This document shows, piece by piece, positions 28,974 to 38,094 of a stretch of DNA of 64,000 nucleotides. The notes beneath the pieces are model-generated. The model searched no databases. It worked only from the letters and a program-made list of their open reading frames with translations, and was not told the DNA's origin. The translations under genes were made by a program, and so were the position numbers. The stretch comes from an uncultured Thermomicrobium sp. (GTDB taxonomy: Bacteria; Chloroflexota; Chloroflexia; Thermomicrobiales; Thermomicrobiaceae): positions 53,235 through 117,234 of the forward strand of contig CALIMB010000020.1 of NCBI GenBank assembly GCA_938028665.1, written 5' to 3'. Numbering within the stretch: the stretch's first letter is position 1; every line of letters starts with the position of its first letter.

Positions 28974-29228
28974 GTGGGACAGCAAGATGACACTGGATAT
29001 GCCGAGGACCTCGATCTTCCGTTCCCGCTTGAGCGACTACGGGGGATCATCGTTCGGTGCTCAGTCTGCGGTGCACCGGTGGCAGTATTTCGGCGACGTC
29101 GCTTCTACACGCTGCAGGCGGATGTCGAAGAGACGCCGGAGGGCGGTGTACTTGTCTGTCGTGTATGCAAGGCACGTCAGCCGGTGCGCGAGCTCTTGAG
29201 AGCCAATCGTCGTGCGCGTCGCAGCTGA
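28974..29228 (+). CDS. Small zinc-ribbon protein, unknown function
   Basis: From GTG 28974, with GGAGG four bases upstream, the product has 84 residues. It has two CxxC knuckles, CSVCG near residue 29 and CRVCK near residue 63, separated by a beta-rich stretch and followed by a basic tail (RANRRARRS). This is the layout of a single zinc ribbon. The frame also opens back to 28899, but the added residues look non-coding. It is 45 bases before pheA and may share its transcript. I do not recognise a named family. Confidence 0.65.
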   Translation: MGQQDDTGYAEDLDLPFPLERLRGIIVRCSVCGAPVAVFRRRRFYTLQADVEETPEGGVLVCRVCKARQPVRELLRANRRARRS

Positions 29229-29273
29229 GGAGCGGTATGCTCTGGAGCGGGATGCTACCGGGGAGGAACCGTG

Positions 29274-30134
29274 GTGCGACTTGCATATCTTGGACCACCT
29301 GGGACGTTCACAGAGGAGGCGGCTTTGCACTACGCCGAGCGTGAGGAGGCAGAGCTCATTCCTTTTAGCTCGATGCCGGCGTTGGTGTCGGCCGTGGAGA
29401 CAGGATTAGCTGACCAGGCGATTTTGCCGATCGAGAACTCGTTGGAGGGGACGGTCAGTACAACGGTTGACCTCCTAATCCATGAGACCGATCTCAAAAT
29501 CTGTGCTGAACTGATCCTGCCGGTACGGCATTTCCTGCTTGCTCATCCGGGAACGCGGCTGGACGAAATCCGGGTTGTGCTCTCCCATCCGCAGGCGCTG
29601 GCGCAGTGCCGGAGATTTCTGGAACGGTGCCTGCCACAAGCCGAGCAGGTTGCAGCGTTGAGCACGGCTGCAGCGGTCGCTGAGGTGATGCGGAGCGAGG
29701 ACCGAGCGAGGGCGGCGATCGGGACGCTGCGAGCGGCGGAGCTCTACGGTGCAGCCGTACTGGCGCGTGATATCCAGGATCAGAAGAGCAATGCCACGCG
29801 CTTCGTCGTGCTGGCCCAGGAAGACGCCGAGCCGACTGGGGTAGATCGGACGTCCCTCTGCTTCACTGTCAAGCGGAATGTTCCTGGTGCGCTCGTGGAA
29901 GTGCTGAACGAACTCGCGGTGGCACAGATTCAGATGACGAAAGTCGAGAGCCGCCCGATGAAGTCGGTGCTTGGTGAGTACGTTTTTCTCGTCGATATTG
30001 AAGGACATCGGAAGGATCCGCACATCGCGGCGGCGCTGCAACGAATGGCGGAGAAGGCTGCCGATCTCAAGATCTTCGGTTCCTACCCGCGCGACGAGGA
30101 CGGTCTGAACGGCTCGCGCGAGCGGCGATGGTGA
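29274..30134 (+). CDS. pheA: Prephenate dehydratase
   Basis: This enzyme converts prephenate to phenylpyruvate on the phenylalanine branch. The dehydratase domain carries RLAYLGPPGTFTEEAAL, the substrate block PIENSLEGTVSTTVDLL, and SNATRFVVLA. The C-terminal ACT domain (about 190-270) contains ESRPMKSVLGEY, the usual Phe-binding allosteric site. I prefer GTG 29274 because it gives the normal N-terminus; GTG 29271 adds one residue and is equally possible. There is no chorismate mutase domain; an AroH-type mutase lies at 40142. The product has 286 residues. Confidence 0.95.
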   Translation: MRLAYLGPPGTFTEEAALHYAEREEAELIPFSSMPALVSAVETGLADQAILPIENSLEGTVSTTVDLLIHETDLKICAELILPVRHFLLAHPGTRLDEIRVVLSHPQALAQCRRFLERCLPQAEQVAALSTAAAVAEVMRSEDRARAAIGTLRAAELYGAAVLARDIQDQKSNATRFVVLAQEDAEPTGVDRTSLCFTVKRNVPGALVEVLNELAVAQIQMTKVESRPMKSVLGEYVFLVDIEGHRKDPHIAAALQRMAEKAADLKIFGSYPRDEDGLNGSRERRW

Positions 30135-30146
30135 GGGGACAGCACC

Positions 30147-30728
30147 ATGCGCGTGATTGGTGGGAGCGCACGGGGGCGACGGCTCAAGGCACCGCGCGGG
30201 TTACGGACGCGGCCGATGGCGGACAAGATCCGCGAGGCGCTCTTTGCCATGCTGGATTCGCTCGGTATTCGTCCGCGCCGGGTCCTTGATCTGTATGCAG
30301 GCAGTGGTGCAGTCGGCATTGAAGCGCTCTCGCGGGGTGCGGAGTGGGTCGATTTCGTAGAGCGGAGCGCGGCAGCTTGTGCGGTGATTCGCGACAACTT
30401 AGGGACGACCGGCTTTGCGGACCGGGGCGCAGTACACTGCACCACCGTGGAGGCGTTTCTCCGGCGTCCACCGCGCGAACCGTACGATTTCGTGATCATG
30501 GACCCTCCGTATGCTGATCCAACAATCCACGAGACCATGCTGGCAATTGCACGTTCCTCGCATGTCCAAGACGGGACTGTTCTGGTTGTTGGTCACTCGC
30601 CACGCGTGCCGATGCCAGAGCGAATGGATGGGTTGGAGCAGCTGCGCGATCGTTGCCATGGCGATAGTTGTGTCGCCATCTACAGCATACGGCGCACGAG
30701 ACCAGACGAAAGTGAGGTTGGTTCGTGA
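30147..30728 (+). CDS. rsmD: 16S rRNA (guanine-966 N2)-methyltransferase RsmD
   Basis: RsmD methylates N2 of G966 in 16S rRNA. The 193-residue product starts MRVIGGSARGRRLKAP, has the SAM loop DLYAGSGAVGIEALSRGA near 51-68, and the catalytic block FVIMDPPYADP. It lies 12 bases after pheA, and its stop overlaps coaD in GTGA. The rsmD-coaD pairing is common in bacteria. Confidence 0.94.
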   Translation: MRVIGGSARGRRLKAPRGLRTRPMADKIREALFAMLDSLGIRPRRVLDLYAGSGAVGIEALSRGAEWVDFVERSAAACAVIRDNLGTTGFADRGAVHCTTVEAFLRRPPREPYDFVIMDPPYADPTIHETMLAIARSSHVQDGTVLVVGHSPRVPMPERMDGLEQLRDRCHGDSCVAIYSIRRTRPDESEVGS

Positions 30729-31228
30729 AGCACATTGCCTTCTACCCAGGAACCTTCGACCCAATCACGAACGGGCATGTGGACGTAGCGCAGCGAGCAG
30801 CGCGTCTTTTCGACTTCCTCATTGTGGGGATTTACGCCGGTCACGAAGGGCGGACCAAGCAACCGCTCTTCAGTGCTGAGGAGCGGTGCGAGCTGGCCAA
30901 GGAAGCCTTGCGAGGGCTCTCCAATGTGCGTGTTGACGTCTTCAGTGGACTCGCGGTAGACTACGCGCGTGCCGTGGGGGCGCAGGCAATTGTCCGGGGG
31001 CTGCGGGCAGTCTCCGACTTTGAGTACGAGTTCTCGCTGGCGCACATGAACCGTCACCTGGCGTCGGACGTGGATGTTGTGTGCCTGATGACGAGTTCAC
31101 AGTACTCCTTTATCAGTTCCAGCATGATTAAGGAGGTGGCACAGCTGGGCGGGAACTTGACAGGCTTGGTCCCTGACCATGTGGCGGAGGCACTCATTCG
31201 CAAGTTCCGGGCGCTCGTGCGGGAGTGA
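30725..31228 (+). CDS. coaD: Phosphopantetheine adenylyltransferase
   Basis: CoaD makes dephospho-CoA from 4'-phosphopantetheine and ATP, the penultimate step of CoA synthesis. The 167-residue protein has the nucleotidyltransferase motif YPGTFDPITNGHVD (TNGH form of the HxGH motif) and the second motif ISSSMIKEVA. Its GTG start overlaps the rsmD stop by four bases. Confidence 0.96.
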   Translation: MKHIAFYPGTFDPITNGHVDVAQRAARLFDFLIVGIYAGHEGRTKQPLFSAEERCELAKEALRGLSNVRVDVFSGLAVDYARAVGAQAIVRGLRAVSDFEYEFSLAHMNRHLASDVDVVCLMTSSQYSFISSSMIKEVAQLGGNLTGLVPDHVAEALIRKFRALVRE

Positions 31229-31233
31229 GGGCA

Positions 31234-31779
31234 ATGGCGGCTGCAGATGAACATCGCGCGTATCCTATTGCTGAGCCGACCCCTGATCTCTTTCAGTTGT
31301 TAGAGCAGCTTGCAGACCTTATCGGACGAAGTTCACGTGTTCCCTTTAGTGGCAAGGTCATGGTTGACGAGGCTGAATTACAGATGTTAGTTGAAGGATT
31401 GCGGCAGGCCTTCCCGCGGGAGCTGCGGCAAGCGCGGCGTGTCTTGCAGGAACGGCAAAAGATCATCACTGAGGCGCAGCTTGAGGCGCAGCGGATCCTT
31501 GCGACAGCCCAGGAGCGGGCACAATATCTCATGAGCGAACAAGGGATCATGAATGAAACACGCACGCACTGCGAGGAGATGCTTCGGCATGCGAAGGAGC
31601 AGAAGCAACGCGCAATTGCCGAGGCCAACCGTTACGCGCTGGATGTTTTGGAGAAGGTCGAGACGGCAGTACTCAATGCGGCAAGCCAGATCCAACGCGT
31701 CAAAGCGGAGCTAACGGCCTCTGTTGGCGAGTCACGGGCTGTCCGGCGAAGTCCGCTACCCAATCGAGAACCTCTCTAA
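31234..31779 (+). CDS. Coiled-coil protein, unknown function
   Basis: The 181-residue product has a short N-terminal part and then a long charged helix from about residue 50 to 160, rich in Glu, Gln, Ala and Arg (LEAQRILATAQERAQYLMSE is one turn of it). It resembles the stalk of ATP synthase b subunits or DivIVA-like proteins but has no membrane segment. I chose ATG 31234 because GGGAG lies nine bases upstream; GTG 31225 would overlap the coaD stop. Proteins of this shape near coaD may have an envelope or division role, but this is a guess. Confidence 0.7.
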   Translation: MAAADEHRAYPIAEPTPDLFQLLEQLADLIGRSSRVPFSGKVMVDEAELQMLVEGLRQAFPRELRQARRVLQERQKIITEAQLEAQRILATAQERAQYLMSEQGIMNETRTHCEEMLRHAKEQKQRAIAEANRYALDVLEKVETAVLNAASQIQRVKAELTASVGESRAVRRSPLPNREPL

Positions 31780-31800
31780 TCTGCTCTCTCGCTGCTCGTC

Positions 31801-32751
31801 TCACTGTACCAGACGAAGAACGGCAACACCATACGGCGGGAGTTCGAGCGGTTGCAGGAGAGGCTCGCTGGTGGTGAGGTGGAGAAGTTCCGTGCCTTCA
31901 GCGGTCTCGAGTGTCACCACCGCGGTAGTCTCCCGCTCGCTAACAATCCAGAGGAAGACAGTGCCATCATCGCGCACCAGTCGATCACACCACACGTCAG
32001 GTGCGTGGATACCAACCGGTGGTGTAGCGGCGGCCTCTTGGGCGAGGGCGCTGTAGAGAGCGATGGTGCCTTCGTCTGGGTTCGCGTGGGGGCGAGTCGC
32101 TGCAAAATATTCCAGCGGATAGGTCATCAAGAGGAGTTGGCCGGAGCCAACGTGTTTGGTGAGCAATGCAGGGCGCCCGCGCTGATCGCGAGCGATCACC
32201 GTGGCCTCTGTTGGCTCGACCGGGAGGAAGGCGCGACCATGCTCGTTGCCGGCGACCCGCACACGGAGTGTCGTGCCAGCTCTGAGATGTCCGAAAGGCC
32301 GTTCGAACGTCAGAACGATTTCGTCATCTTCGACGGGTTCGACGAGGCCGTAGCGGAGCTGGTGGTGTACGCCAAAGCGCTGGTCGAGGTCTGGCCACCA
32401 TGGGCCCCGTTGGGCGGTAGTTGAGCCGGCGAAGAAGGAGACATAGACCGTCCCTCCGGCAGCGGCGAAGTGTTCCAGACGTTGCCATGTGGGAGCGGTC
32501 AGGGCCTTGGTAGACGGGCAAAGGAGCAGACGGACAGAAGGCCAGGGATCCAACTCCCGCATGACCAACGGCGGAAGGTCGGCGAGTCGGGCGGTGCAGT
32601 AGGCCTGGAGTAAGATCTGGCCCATAACAGGTCGCTCGTCAGGATGGGTGAATGGGTAGGCGGTATCGTAGTAGGAGGGGATGAGGAGAGCGACCTCGGT
32701 CGGTGCACGTTCACAGCGGCTGAACTGAATCTGGTCGAACGCCTGTCGAAA
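31801..32751 (-). pseudogene. Remnant: C-terminal part of a glycoside hydrolase
   Basis: About 316 codons on the reverse strand, running from near 32751 to the stop at 31801, resemble the C-terminal domains of long GH5/GH42-like glycosidases. Visible blocks are ALLIPSYYDTAYPFTHPD, LLCPSTKALTAPTW, GGTVYVSFFAG, VAGNEHGRAFLPVEP and LLMTYPLEYFAA. The catalytic TIM barrel that should precede them is missing. Upstream codons (up to 33120) form an open frame with unrelated sequence and run into the trp T-box on the other strand, so they are unlikely to be translated. No start codon lies near the boundary. I read it as a 5'-truncated gene whose open frame has survived, which suggests recent loss or residual use. 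Confidence 0.6.
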
Positions 32752-32941
32752 CGAGTGTCGTGAGGCAGGATTCTGTAGAGAAGCTATCGGAATGAACCTA
32801 CTGTTGTCACAGGGAATCCTCCTTTGCACGTGTTGAGACGGTTTCGCAACTTGTTCCTCTGCTCGCTCAGAGATATCGGAGCGACCGTGCTGGACCTCAA
32901 GCGCTCTGCTCTGCCCTACGTCGTCCTGGGTTGACCGTGAC

Positions 32942-32970
32942 TTGACAGAGGCGAGCTGCCTCGCTAGACT
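32942..32970 (+). promoter_or_regulatory. trp operon promoter
   Basis: TTGACA (32942-32947) and TAGACT (32965-32970) are separated by exactly 17 bases, the best sigma-70 type promoter in the window. The spacer holds an inverted repeat, GAGGC (32948-32952) and GCCTC (32958-32962), that could be an operator. Transcription would start near 32977, just before the T-box stem I. Confidence 0.8.
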
Positions 32971-32977
32971 ATCGTGG

Positions 32978-33295
32978 CAAGACAACACGATACGGTGAAC
33001 GACGACGAACGGAGCGAGTACGCACGGCACGAGGCTCAGCGAGCCGGCGAGTGGTGGAAGGTCGGCGCTTACGGCCGGGCGGAATGGATCCGGGAGTCGC
33101 GCCCCGAACGCGCTATGCAAGTAGGCGGCGCCGGATGCTCAACCGTTACCTAGGGCACGGTATCGGATCGCTTCCTGCAAACCATCGCTGCAGATGATCC
33201 CGTACCGGTCGAGGTGGGATGCGCGCGTGAGCGGCATCCAACCAGGGTGGCACCGCGGAGTGAAAACCTCCGTCCCTGTTGGGACGGAGGTTTTT
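32978..33295 (+). promoter_or_regulatory. T-box riboswitch, tryptophan specific
   Basis: A T-box senses uncharged tRNA and lets transcription pass a terminator only when the amino acid is scarce. The conserved T-box sequence AGGGTGGCACCGCGG is at 33244-33258. The 5' AGTA of stem I is at 33017-33020, and the GAGCCGG...GTGGAAGG stretch (33041-33061) fits the distal stem I. The specifier loop reads GGAATGGATC, with TGG (Trp) at 33085-33087 followed by the usual A. The TGGC bulge (33248-33251) pairs with the GCCA end of tRNA-Trp, whose discriminator base is G. A terminator follows. Both specificity readings agree with the trp genes downstream. Confidence 0.95.
33263..33295 (+). terminator. Leader terminator of the trp T-box
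   Basis: AAAACCTCCGTCCC (33263-33276) pairs with GGGACGGAGG plus the T-run (33281-33295) around the loop TGTT. The hairpin runs directly into TTTTT, giving a classical intrinsic terminator. The T-box sequence just upstream would form the competing antiterminator. Confidence 0.93.
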
Positions 33296-33322
33296 GATTT
33301 TGCTCATCCAGCGGAGGTAGTG

Positions 33323-34942
33323 ATGGTCGAGACAACAATGCTCATCCGTCCATCCCCCGGTCGCTATCGCCCCTCACTCGAGGAGGTCGCGATTTTGGCC
33401 CAACACGCAACGGTTATCCCTATCTACCGGGAGCTAGACGCCGATTTGGAAACGCCGGTGTCAGCATTCCTCAAGGTTGCCCACGGACCGTATGCATTCC
33501 TGCTCGAGAGCGTCGAAGGTGGTGAGCGGCTGGCTCGGTACTCGTTCATCGGCACTGACCCGTTTCTTGTCATCGAACTGCACCACGGGTGTGCCCGGGT
33601 GCGCTCCACAGGAACACGTGCCACGCTTGCCGCATCAGCTCTGGCGTCCTTTGGTGGTGCAGATTACTATGGACATCCTGTCGATGAGCAGGTTGTGGCT
33701 TTCGACGATCCCCTTCGTTTCCTCGAACGATTGCTCCAGCGCTATCGCACAATCCACTTACCAGGGATGCCTCGGTTTCTCGGGGGCGCGGTTGGATATC
33801 TGGGATACGAGACGATCCGGTATTTTGAGCCTCGTGTACCGGTTGCGGCGCACGATACACTCGGTCTGCCAGAAGCGATCTTTCTTTTTGTCGATTCGAT
33901 GCTCGTCTTTGACCACCTCGAGCGGACGATAGCTGTCGTCAGTCATGTGCACCTTGAGGACGGTATATCAGTTGAACTGGCCTATGCAGAAGCGGTTGAG
34001 CGGATCGAACGGCTCGCCGATCGCCTGCGCCAGTCCGCGGTTGTCCCACTCGGAGGCGGGCCGGTTCATCCCGCAACGGTGGAACAGCGACTTTGCCCAT
34101 GCCTGGACCAAGCGACCTATGTCACGATGGTCGAACGAGCCAAGGAGTATATCGCTGCTGGCGATATCATCCAGGTGGTGCTCTCGCAGCGACAACACCT
34201 GGAGACAGGAGCACATCCCTTCACAATCTATCGGGCGCTCCGACGTATCAACCCTTCCCCCTACATGTATTTTCTCCGCCTCGGTGATGATGCGCTCGTT
34301 GGTGCCTCACCCGAAATGCTGGTGCGAGTCGACGACCGGCAGCTTTTCACCCACCCAATCGCGGGAACACGCCGACGTGGCCGCACACCGGAAGAGGATG
34401 CCGCACTTGCTGAGGAGCTGGTGGCAGACGAGAAAGAGCGTGCCGAGCACATCATGCTCGTCGATCTGGCACGCAACGACATTGGCCGCGTCGCCCAACC
34501 CGGCACCGTACGTGTCCCGCGGCTGATGGCGGTTGAACGGTACAGTCATGTCATGCACTTGGTCAGTGAAGTTACTGGTCGCCTGCAGGATGGCCTCAGT
34601 GCACTTGACGCGCTCCGCAGTTGTTTTCCGGCCGGAACAGTGAGTGGGGCCCCGAAGATTCGAGCGATGGAGATCATCGCTGAGCTCGAGAAGGAGCAGC
34701 GTGGTCCCTACGCCGGCGCAGTTGGCTATGTGGACTTTAGTGGCAATCTCGATACTGCGATTACCCTGCGAACGATCGTTCTGCGAGGACGCCGCGCCTT
34801 CTTACAGGCTGGCGCAGGGATTGTCGCCGATAGTATCCCGGAGCGAGAGCACCAAGAGTGCCATCACAAGATGCGCGCGCTCGTCCGTGCCATCGAGCAC
34901 GCAGAACAGCTGGAACGCGAGTTGCGAGGAGGCGAGCGGTGA
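33323..34942 (+). CDS. trpE: Anthranilate synthase component I
   Basis: TrpE uses chorismate and ammonia from TrpG to make anthranilate. The 539-residue protein has an N-terminal domain with the feedback-site block FLLES and [10 protein letters not shown], and a C-terminal chorismate-binding domain. Key blocks there are [64 protein letters not shown] and [18 protein letters not shown] 33323 has GGAGG five bases upstream; the frame runs back to 33194 into the T-box and those codons are not used. The presence of LLES suggests tryptophan feedback inhibition as well as leader control. Its stop overlaps trpG in GTGA. Confidence 0.96.
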   Translation: MVETTMLIRPSPGRYRPSLEEVAILAQHATVIPIYRELDADLETPVSAFLKVAHGPYAFLLESVEGGERLARYSFIGTDPFLVIELHHGCARVRSTGTRATLAASALASFGGADYYGHPVDEQVVAFDDPLRFLERLLQRYRTIHLPGMPRFLGGAVGYLGYETIRYFEPRVPVAAHDTLGLPEAIFLFVDSMLVFDHLERTIAVVSHVHLEDGISVELAYAEAVERIERLADRLRQSAVVPLGGGPVHPATVEQRLCPCLDQATYVTMVERAKEYIAAGDIIQVVLSQRQHLETGAHPFTIYRALRRINPSPYMYFLRLGDDALVGASPEMLVRVDDRQLFTHPIAGTRRRGRTPEEDAALAEELVADEKERAEHIMLVDLARNDIGRVAQPGTVRVPRLMAVERYSHVMHLVSEVTGRLQDGLSALDALRSCFPAGTVSGAPKIRAMEIIAELEKEQRGPYAGAVGYVDFSGNLDTAITLRTIVLRGRRAFLQAGAGIVADSIPEREHQECHHKMRALVRAIEHAEQLERELRGGER

Positions 34943-35550
34943 TTGTCGTGATCGACAACTACGACTCGTTCACCTTTAACCTTGTCCAATACCTTGCTGA
35001 GCTCGGCGCGGAGCTCATGGTGCTCCGCAATGACGCCGTGACGGTCGAGGAGCTGGAAGCGCTCGCTCCCGATGGGCTTGTCATCTCCCCTGGTCCGTGT
35101 ACTCCACGGGAGGCGGGTGTCTCAGTGCCGGCGATCGAGCGGTTTGCTGGGCGAACGCCGATCCTTGGAGTTTGCCTCGGCCACCAGGCGATCGCCTCAG
35201 CCTACGGCGGTCGAATTATCCGGGCACCGCGCCTCATGCATGGGAAGACGAGCGAAATTCGCCATGACGGCCAGGGCGTCTTTGCTGGCCTGCCTAACCC
35301 GTTCATGGCGACTCGCTACCACTCACTGATGGTTGATGAGGCGGCGCTTCCCAAAGAGCTCACTGTCACTGCCAGGAGCGAAGATGGTGTCATTATGGGC
35401 CTCCGCGACTGTACTGGACTGGTTGAGGGAGTGCAATTCCACCCCGAGTCGATCTTGACCACAGTCGGGAAAAACTTGCTCCGGAACTTTCTCCGGCAGG
35501 TCGAACAGCATCAATGCCAACTCGCAGGCCGCAGGGGAGGTGCAGTGTGA
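34939..35550 (+). CDS. trpG: Anthranilate synthase component II (glutamine amidotransferase)
   Basis: TrpG hydrolyses glutamine and passes ammonia to TrpE. From GTG 34939 it has 203 residues and begins [16 protein letters not shown]. The class I amidotransferase triad is visible: Cys in GVCLGHQ and His-Glu in VQFHPES. The frame extends upstream inside trpE without similarity. Some bacteria also use the same subunit for 4-amino-4-deoxychorismate synthesis, which cannot be judged here. It overlaps both neighbours by four bases. Confidence 0.95.
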   Translation: MIVVIDNYDSFTFNLVQYLAELGAELMVLRNDAVTVEELEALAPDGLVISPGPCTPREAGVSVPAIERFAGRTPILGVCLGHQAIASAYGGRIIRAPRLMHGKTSEIRHDGQGVFAGLPNPFMATRYHSLMVDEAALPKELTVTARSEDGVIMGLRDCTGLVEGVQFHPESILTTVGKNLLRNFLRQVEQHQCQLAGRRGGAV

Positions 35551-36593
35551 TCAGCGCAGCACTCCAGAAGATCGTTGCCGGTGAGGTTCTTGATGTCGAG
35601 GAAGCTGCACAGGCAATGAGTACGGTTATGACCGGCGAGGCGACACCGGTACAGATCGCTGCTCTCGTGACTGCCTTAAGGATACGGGGCGAACGAGAAA
35701 CAGAGATCGCCGGATTTGTTCAGGCACTTCGCCGGCACATGATACCGGTCGAGCTAGTGACCGGGCGACCAGCTGTCGACGTGGTCGGGACTGGGGGGGA
35801 TGGCAACCGGACATTCAACATCTCGACTGCCGCAGCATTTGTGGTAGCCGGCGCAGGGGTCCCAGTTGCCAAGCATGGGAATCGTGCCATGTCCAGTCGG
35901 GCAGGGGCGGCAGATACGCTGGAAGCCCTCGGAGTGCGGATTGACCTCGGACCGGAGGCGGTTGCCCGGTGCGTGAAAGAGGTTGGAATCGGATTCATGT
36001 TTGCCCAGCGCTATCACCCGGCGCTTCGGCACGCAGCTCCGGTTCGGCGCGAGCTCGGGTTTCGGACGGTCTTTAACGTACTCGGGCCGCTGGCGAATCC
36101 TGCCCGTGTCCGGCACCAACTGGTCGGCGTGGCCATGCCCGAGTTGCTGGAAACAGTCGCACGGGTGCTCGCGTTACTGGAGAGTGAGCATGCCTTCGTG
36201 GTGCATGCGGCGGACGGTCTCGACGAGCTTAGTCTGGCTGCACCCACCATCGTCTACGAGGTACGGCGGAATGGGGCGGTGGAGGTACGGCGGATGACCG
36301 TTGAGCCGGAAGCGTTCGGCCTCAAGCGGGTGCCGACAGAAGCGCTTCGCGGTGGCTCGGCGGAGGAGAATGCACGGATTGTGCGTTCGGTATTGGAGGG
36401 GGCCCCTGGGCCAGCACGTGAGGTCACGCTCCTCAACGCGGCAGCGGCACTTGTCGCAGCAGACGCAGCGGAATCGTTCGCCGAAGGGCTCGAGCTTGCT
36501 CGGCGATCGCTTGAGAGCGGGGCTGCGCTTGACTGTTTGGAACGATTGATTGCTCTCTCGCAGGCGCTGGCCTCGGCGGAGGTCTCGTCGTGA
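35547..36593 (+). CDS. trpD: Anthranilate phosphoribosyltransferase
   Basis: TrpD transfers the phosphoribosyl group of PRPP to anthranilate. From GTG 35547, overlapping the trpG stop in GTGA, the product has 348 residues. The PRPP and metal-binding blocks [38 protein letters not shown] and [11 protein letters not shown] are present. It is separate from TrpG, not fused as in enterobacteria. Confidence 0.95.
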   Translation: MISAALQKIVAGEVLDVEEAAQAMSTVMTGEATPVQIAALVTALRIRGERETEIAGFVQALRRHMIPVELVTGRPAVDVVGTGGDGNRTFNISTAAAFVVAGAGVPVAKHGNRAMSSRAGAADTLEALGVRIDLGPEAVARCVKEVGIGFMFAQRYHPALRHAAPVRRELGFRTVFNVLGPLANPARVRHQLVGVAMPELLETVARVLALLESEHAFVVHAADGLDELSLAAPTIVYEVRRNGAVEVRRMTVEPEAFGLKRVPTEALRGGSAEENARIVRSVLEGAPGPAREVTLLNAAAALVAADAAESFAEGLELARRSLESGAALDCLERLIALSQALASAEVSS

Positions 36594-37417
36594 AGCGGAC
36601 CGAGACGATCCTTGACCGGATCCTGGAGCGGACGCGGGCGGGTCTGGCAGAGAAGCGCCGCACCATCTCGGAGACGATGTTGTGTGAGCACGCATTGTCT
36701 CGACCGCCGGCCGTTGCTTTCACCGCTGCGCTCCGTGGTGAGCGAGTCCGCGTGATTGCGGAAGTGAAGCGTGCCTCACCCTCACGTGGCCTCTTTGCCG
36801 CCGGCGCTGACGCAAGAGCAGTTGCCGAGGACTATTTGACTGGCGGCGCTGCCGCACTCTCGGTGCTCACGGATGGACCATTCTTCCATGGAAGTCTGGA
36901 GGATCTTGAGCAGGTCGCCATGCGAGCTCATGCTGGCCAGCCGCCGGTCCCGGTGCTGCGCAAGGATTTCATCGTCGATCCATACCAGGTTCTCGAGGCC
37001 CGGGCCGCTGGTGCTGATGCTTTGCTCCTCATCGTCGCGGCGCTTGACCGCGTCCAGCTGGCGGAGCTCCTCGCGACGACGTGGGAGCTCGGTATGGAGG
37101 CACTTGTCGAAGTGCACAACGAGGCGGAACTGGAGACGGCACTGACCGCTGGTGCGCGAGTTGTGGGGATCAACAATCGGGACTTACGCACGTTCACGGT
37201 TGATCTCGCTGTCAGTGAACGCCTAGCACCGCGTGTTCCGGGTGATCGAATTGTTGTGGCTGAGAGCGGCATCCATCGAGCGTCTGATGTGGAGCGACTC
37301 GCAGCGGCTGGAATCGACGCCATTCTGGTGGGTGAGGCGTTGATGACGGCACCGAATCGTCCAGCTGCTTTGGCTGAACTGACCAGGGTGGAGGTTGTGC
37401 AGTGCCGGGCCTTGTGA
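36590..37417 (+). CDS. trpC: Indole-3-glycerol phosphate synthase
   Basis: TrpC closes the indole ring from CdRP, releasing CO2 and water. The 275-residue TIM-barrel protein has the signature IAEVKRASPSRG, then VLRKDFIVDPYQVLEARA, GINNRDLRTF and VAESGIH, which carry the catalytic lysines and glutamates. It is monofunctional; trpF is a separate gene that starts 16 bases before its stop. The start is GTG 36590, overlapping trpD. Confidence 0.95.
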   Translation: MKRTETILDRILERTRAGLAEKRRTISETMLCEHALSRPPAVAFTAALRGERVRVIAEVKRASPSRGLFAAGADARAVAEDYLTGGAAALSVLTDGPFFHGSLEDLEQVAMRAHAGQPPVPVLRKDFIVDPYQVLEARAAGADALLLIVAALDRVQLAELLATTWELGMEALVEVHNEAELETALTAGARVVGINNRDLRTFTVDLAVSERLAPRVPGDRIVVAESGIHRASDVERLAAAGIDAILVGEALMTAPNRPAALAELTRVEVVQCRAL

Positions 37418-38094
37418 AGCTCTGCGGTATGCGTACACCGGAAGACGTTCTCGTGGCAGCCGAGGCAGGAGCTGATCTTCTTGGTCTGGTTTTCGCGCCG
37501 AGCCCGCGGCAGGTCACGCTCGAAGAGGCGGCCGAGCTCTGCAGGGTAGTGCGGCGGAGGCACAATGCACCGCGGCTCGTCGGTTTGTTTGTCGACGCCT
37601 CGCTTGAGGAGATTGTGACGATCGCCGGGATGCTGGAGCTCGATGTCGTACAACTTCACGGCAACGAGTCTCCAGAGTTCCTCCAGGCGCTTGCTTGGCC
37701 AGTCATCAAGGCTGTGCGTGTGCGACCCGGGGAAACGGTGGATGCCGTGCGGGCACGGGTTGCTCCCTACTTCGTGCGCGAACCGGTACCACTGGCCGTG
37801 TTGCTCGATGCCTACCATCCCAGGCTGCCCGGGGGAACGGGACGAACCCTAGACTGGGCACTCGCCGCGGCACTGGCACAGGAGTTTCCGGTTATCCTGG
37901 CTGGTGGACTTCGGCCCGAGACGGTGGCAGAGGCAATCGAGGCAGTACGACCACTCGGTGTGGACGTCTCAAGCGGGATCGAGAGAGGAGGGAAAAAAGA
38001 TCCTGCGGCAATTCATGCCTTCGTGGCGGCGGCGCGAGCGGCTTTTGAGCGTATCGTCGTGAGCAATGGTGCGAGTAGCGGAGGGGAACCATGA
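37402..38094 (+). CDS. trpF: Phosphoribosylanthranilate isomerase
   Basis: TrpF performs the Amadori rearrangement of phosphoribosylanthranilate to CdRP. The 230-residue protein starts [21 protein letters not shown], which holds the catalytic cysteine. It has the blocks VQLHGNES and LLDAYHP (aspartate), and ends with GVDVSSGIE for phosphate binding. GTG 37402 is preceded by GGTGGAGG within trpC. Its stop overlaps trpB in ATGA. Confidence 0.94.
   Translation: MPGLVKLCGMRTPEDVLVAAEAGADLLGLVFAPSPRQVTLEEAAELCRVVRRRHNAPRLVGLFVDASLEEIVTIAGMLELDVVQLHGNESPEFLQALAWPVIKAVRVRPGETVDAVRARVAPYFVREPVPLAVLLDAYHPRLPGGTGRTLDWALAAALAQEFPVILAGGLRPETVAEAIEAVRPLGVDVSSGIERGGKKDPAAIHAFVAAARAAFERIVVSNGASSGGEP

Noticed and set aside
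32752..33120. N-terminal part of the reverse 439-codon frame as protein
   Set aside because: It has no similarity to the glycosidase part and covers the trp promoter and T-box stem I on the other strand.
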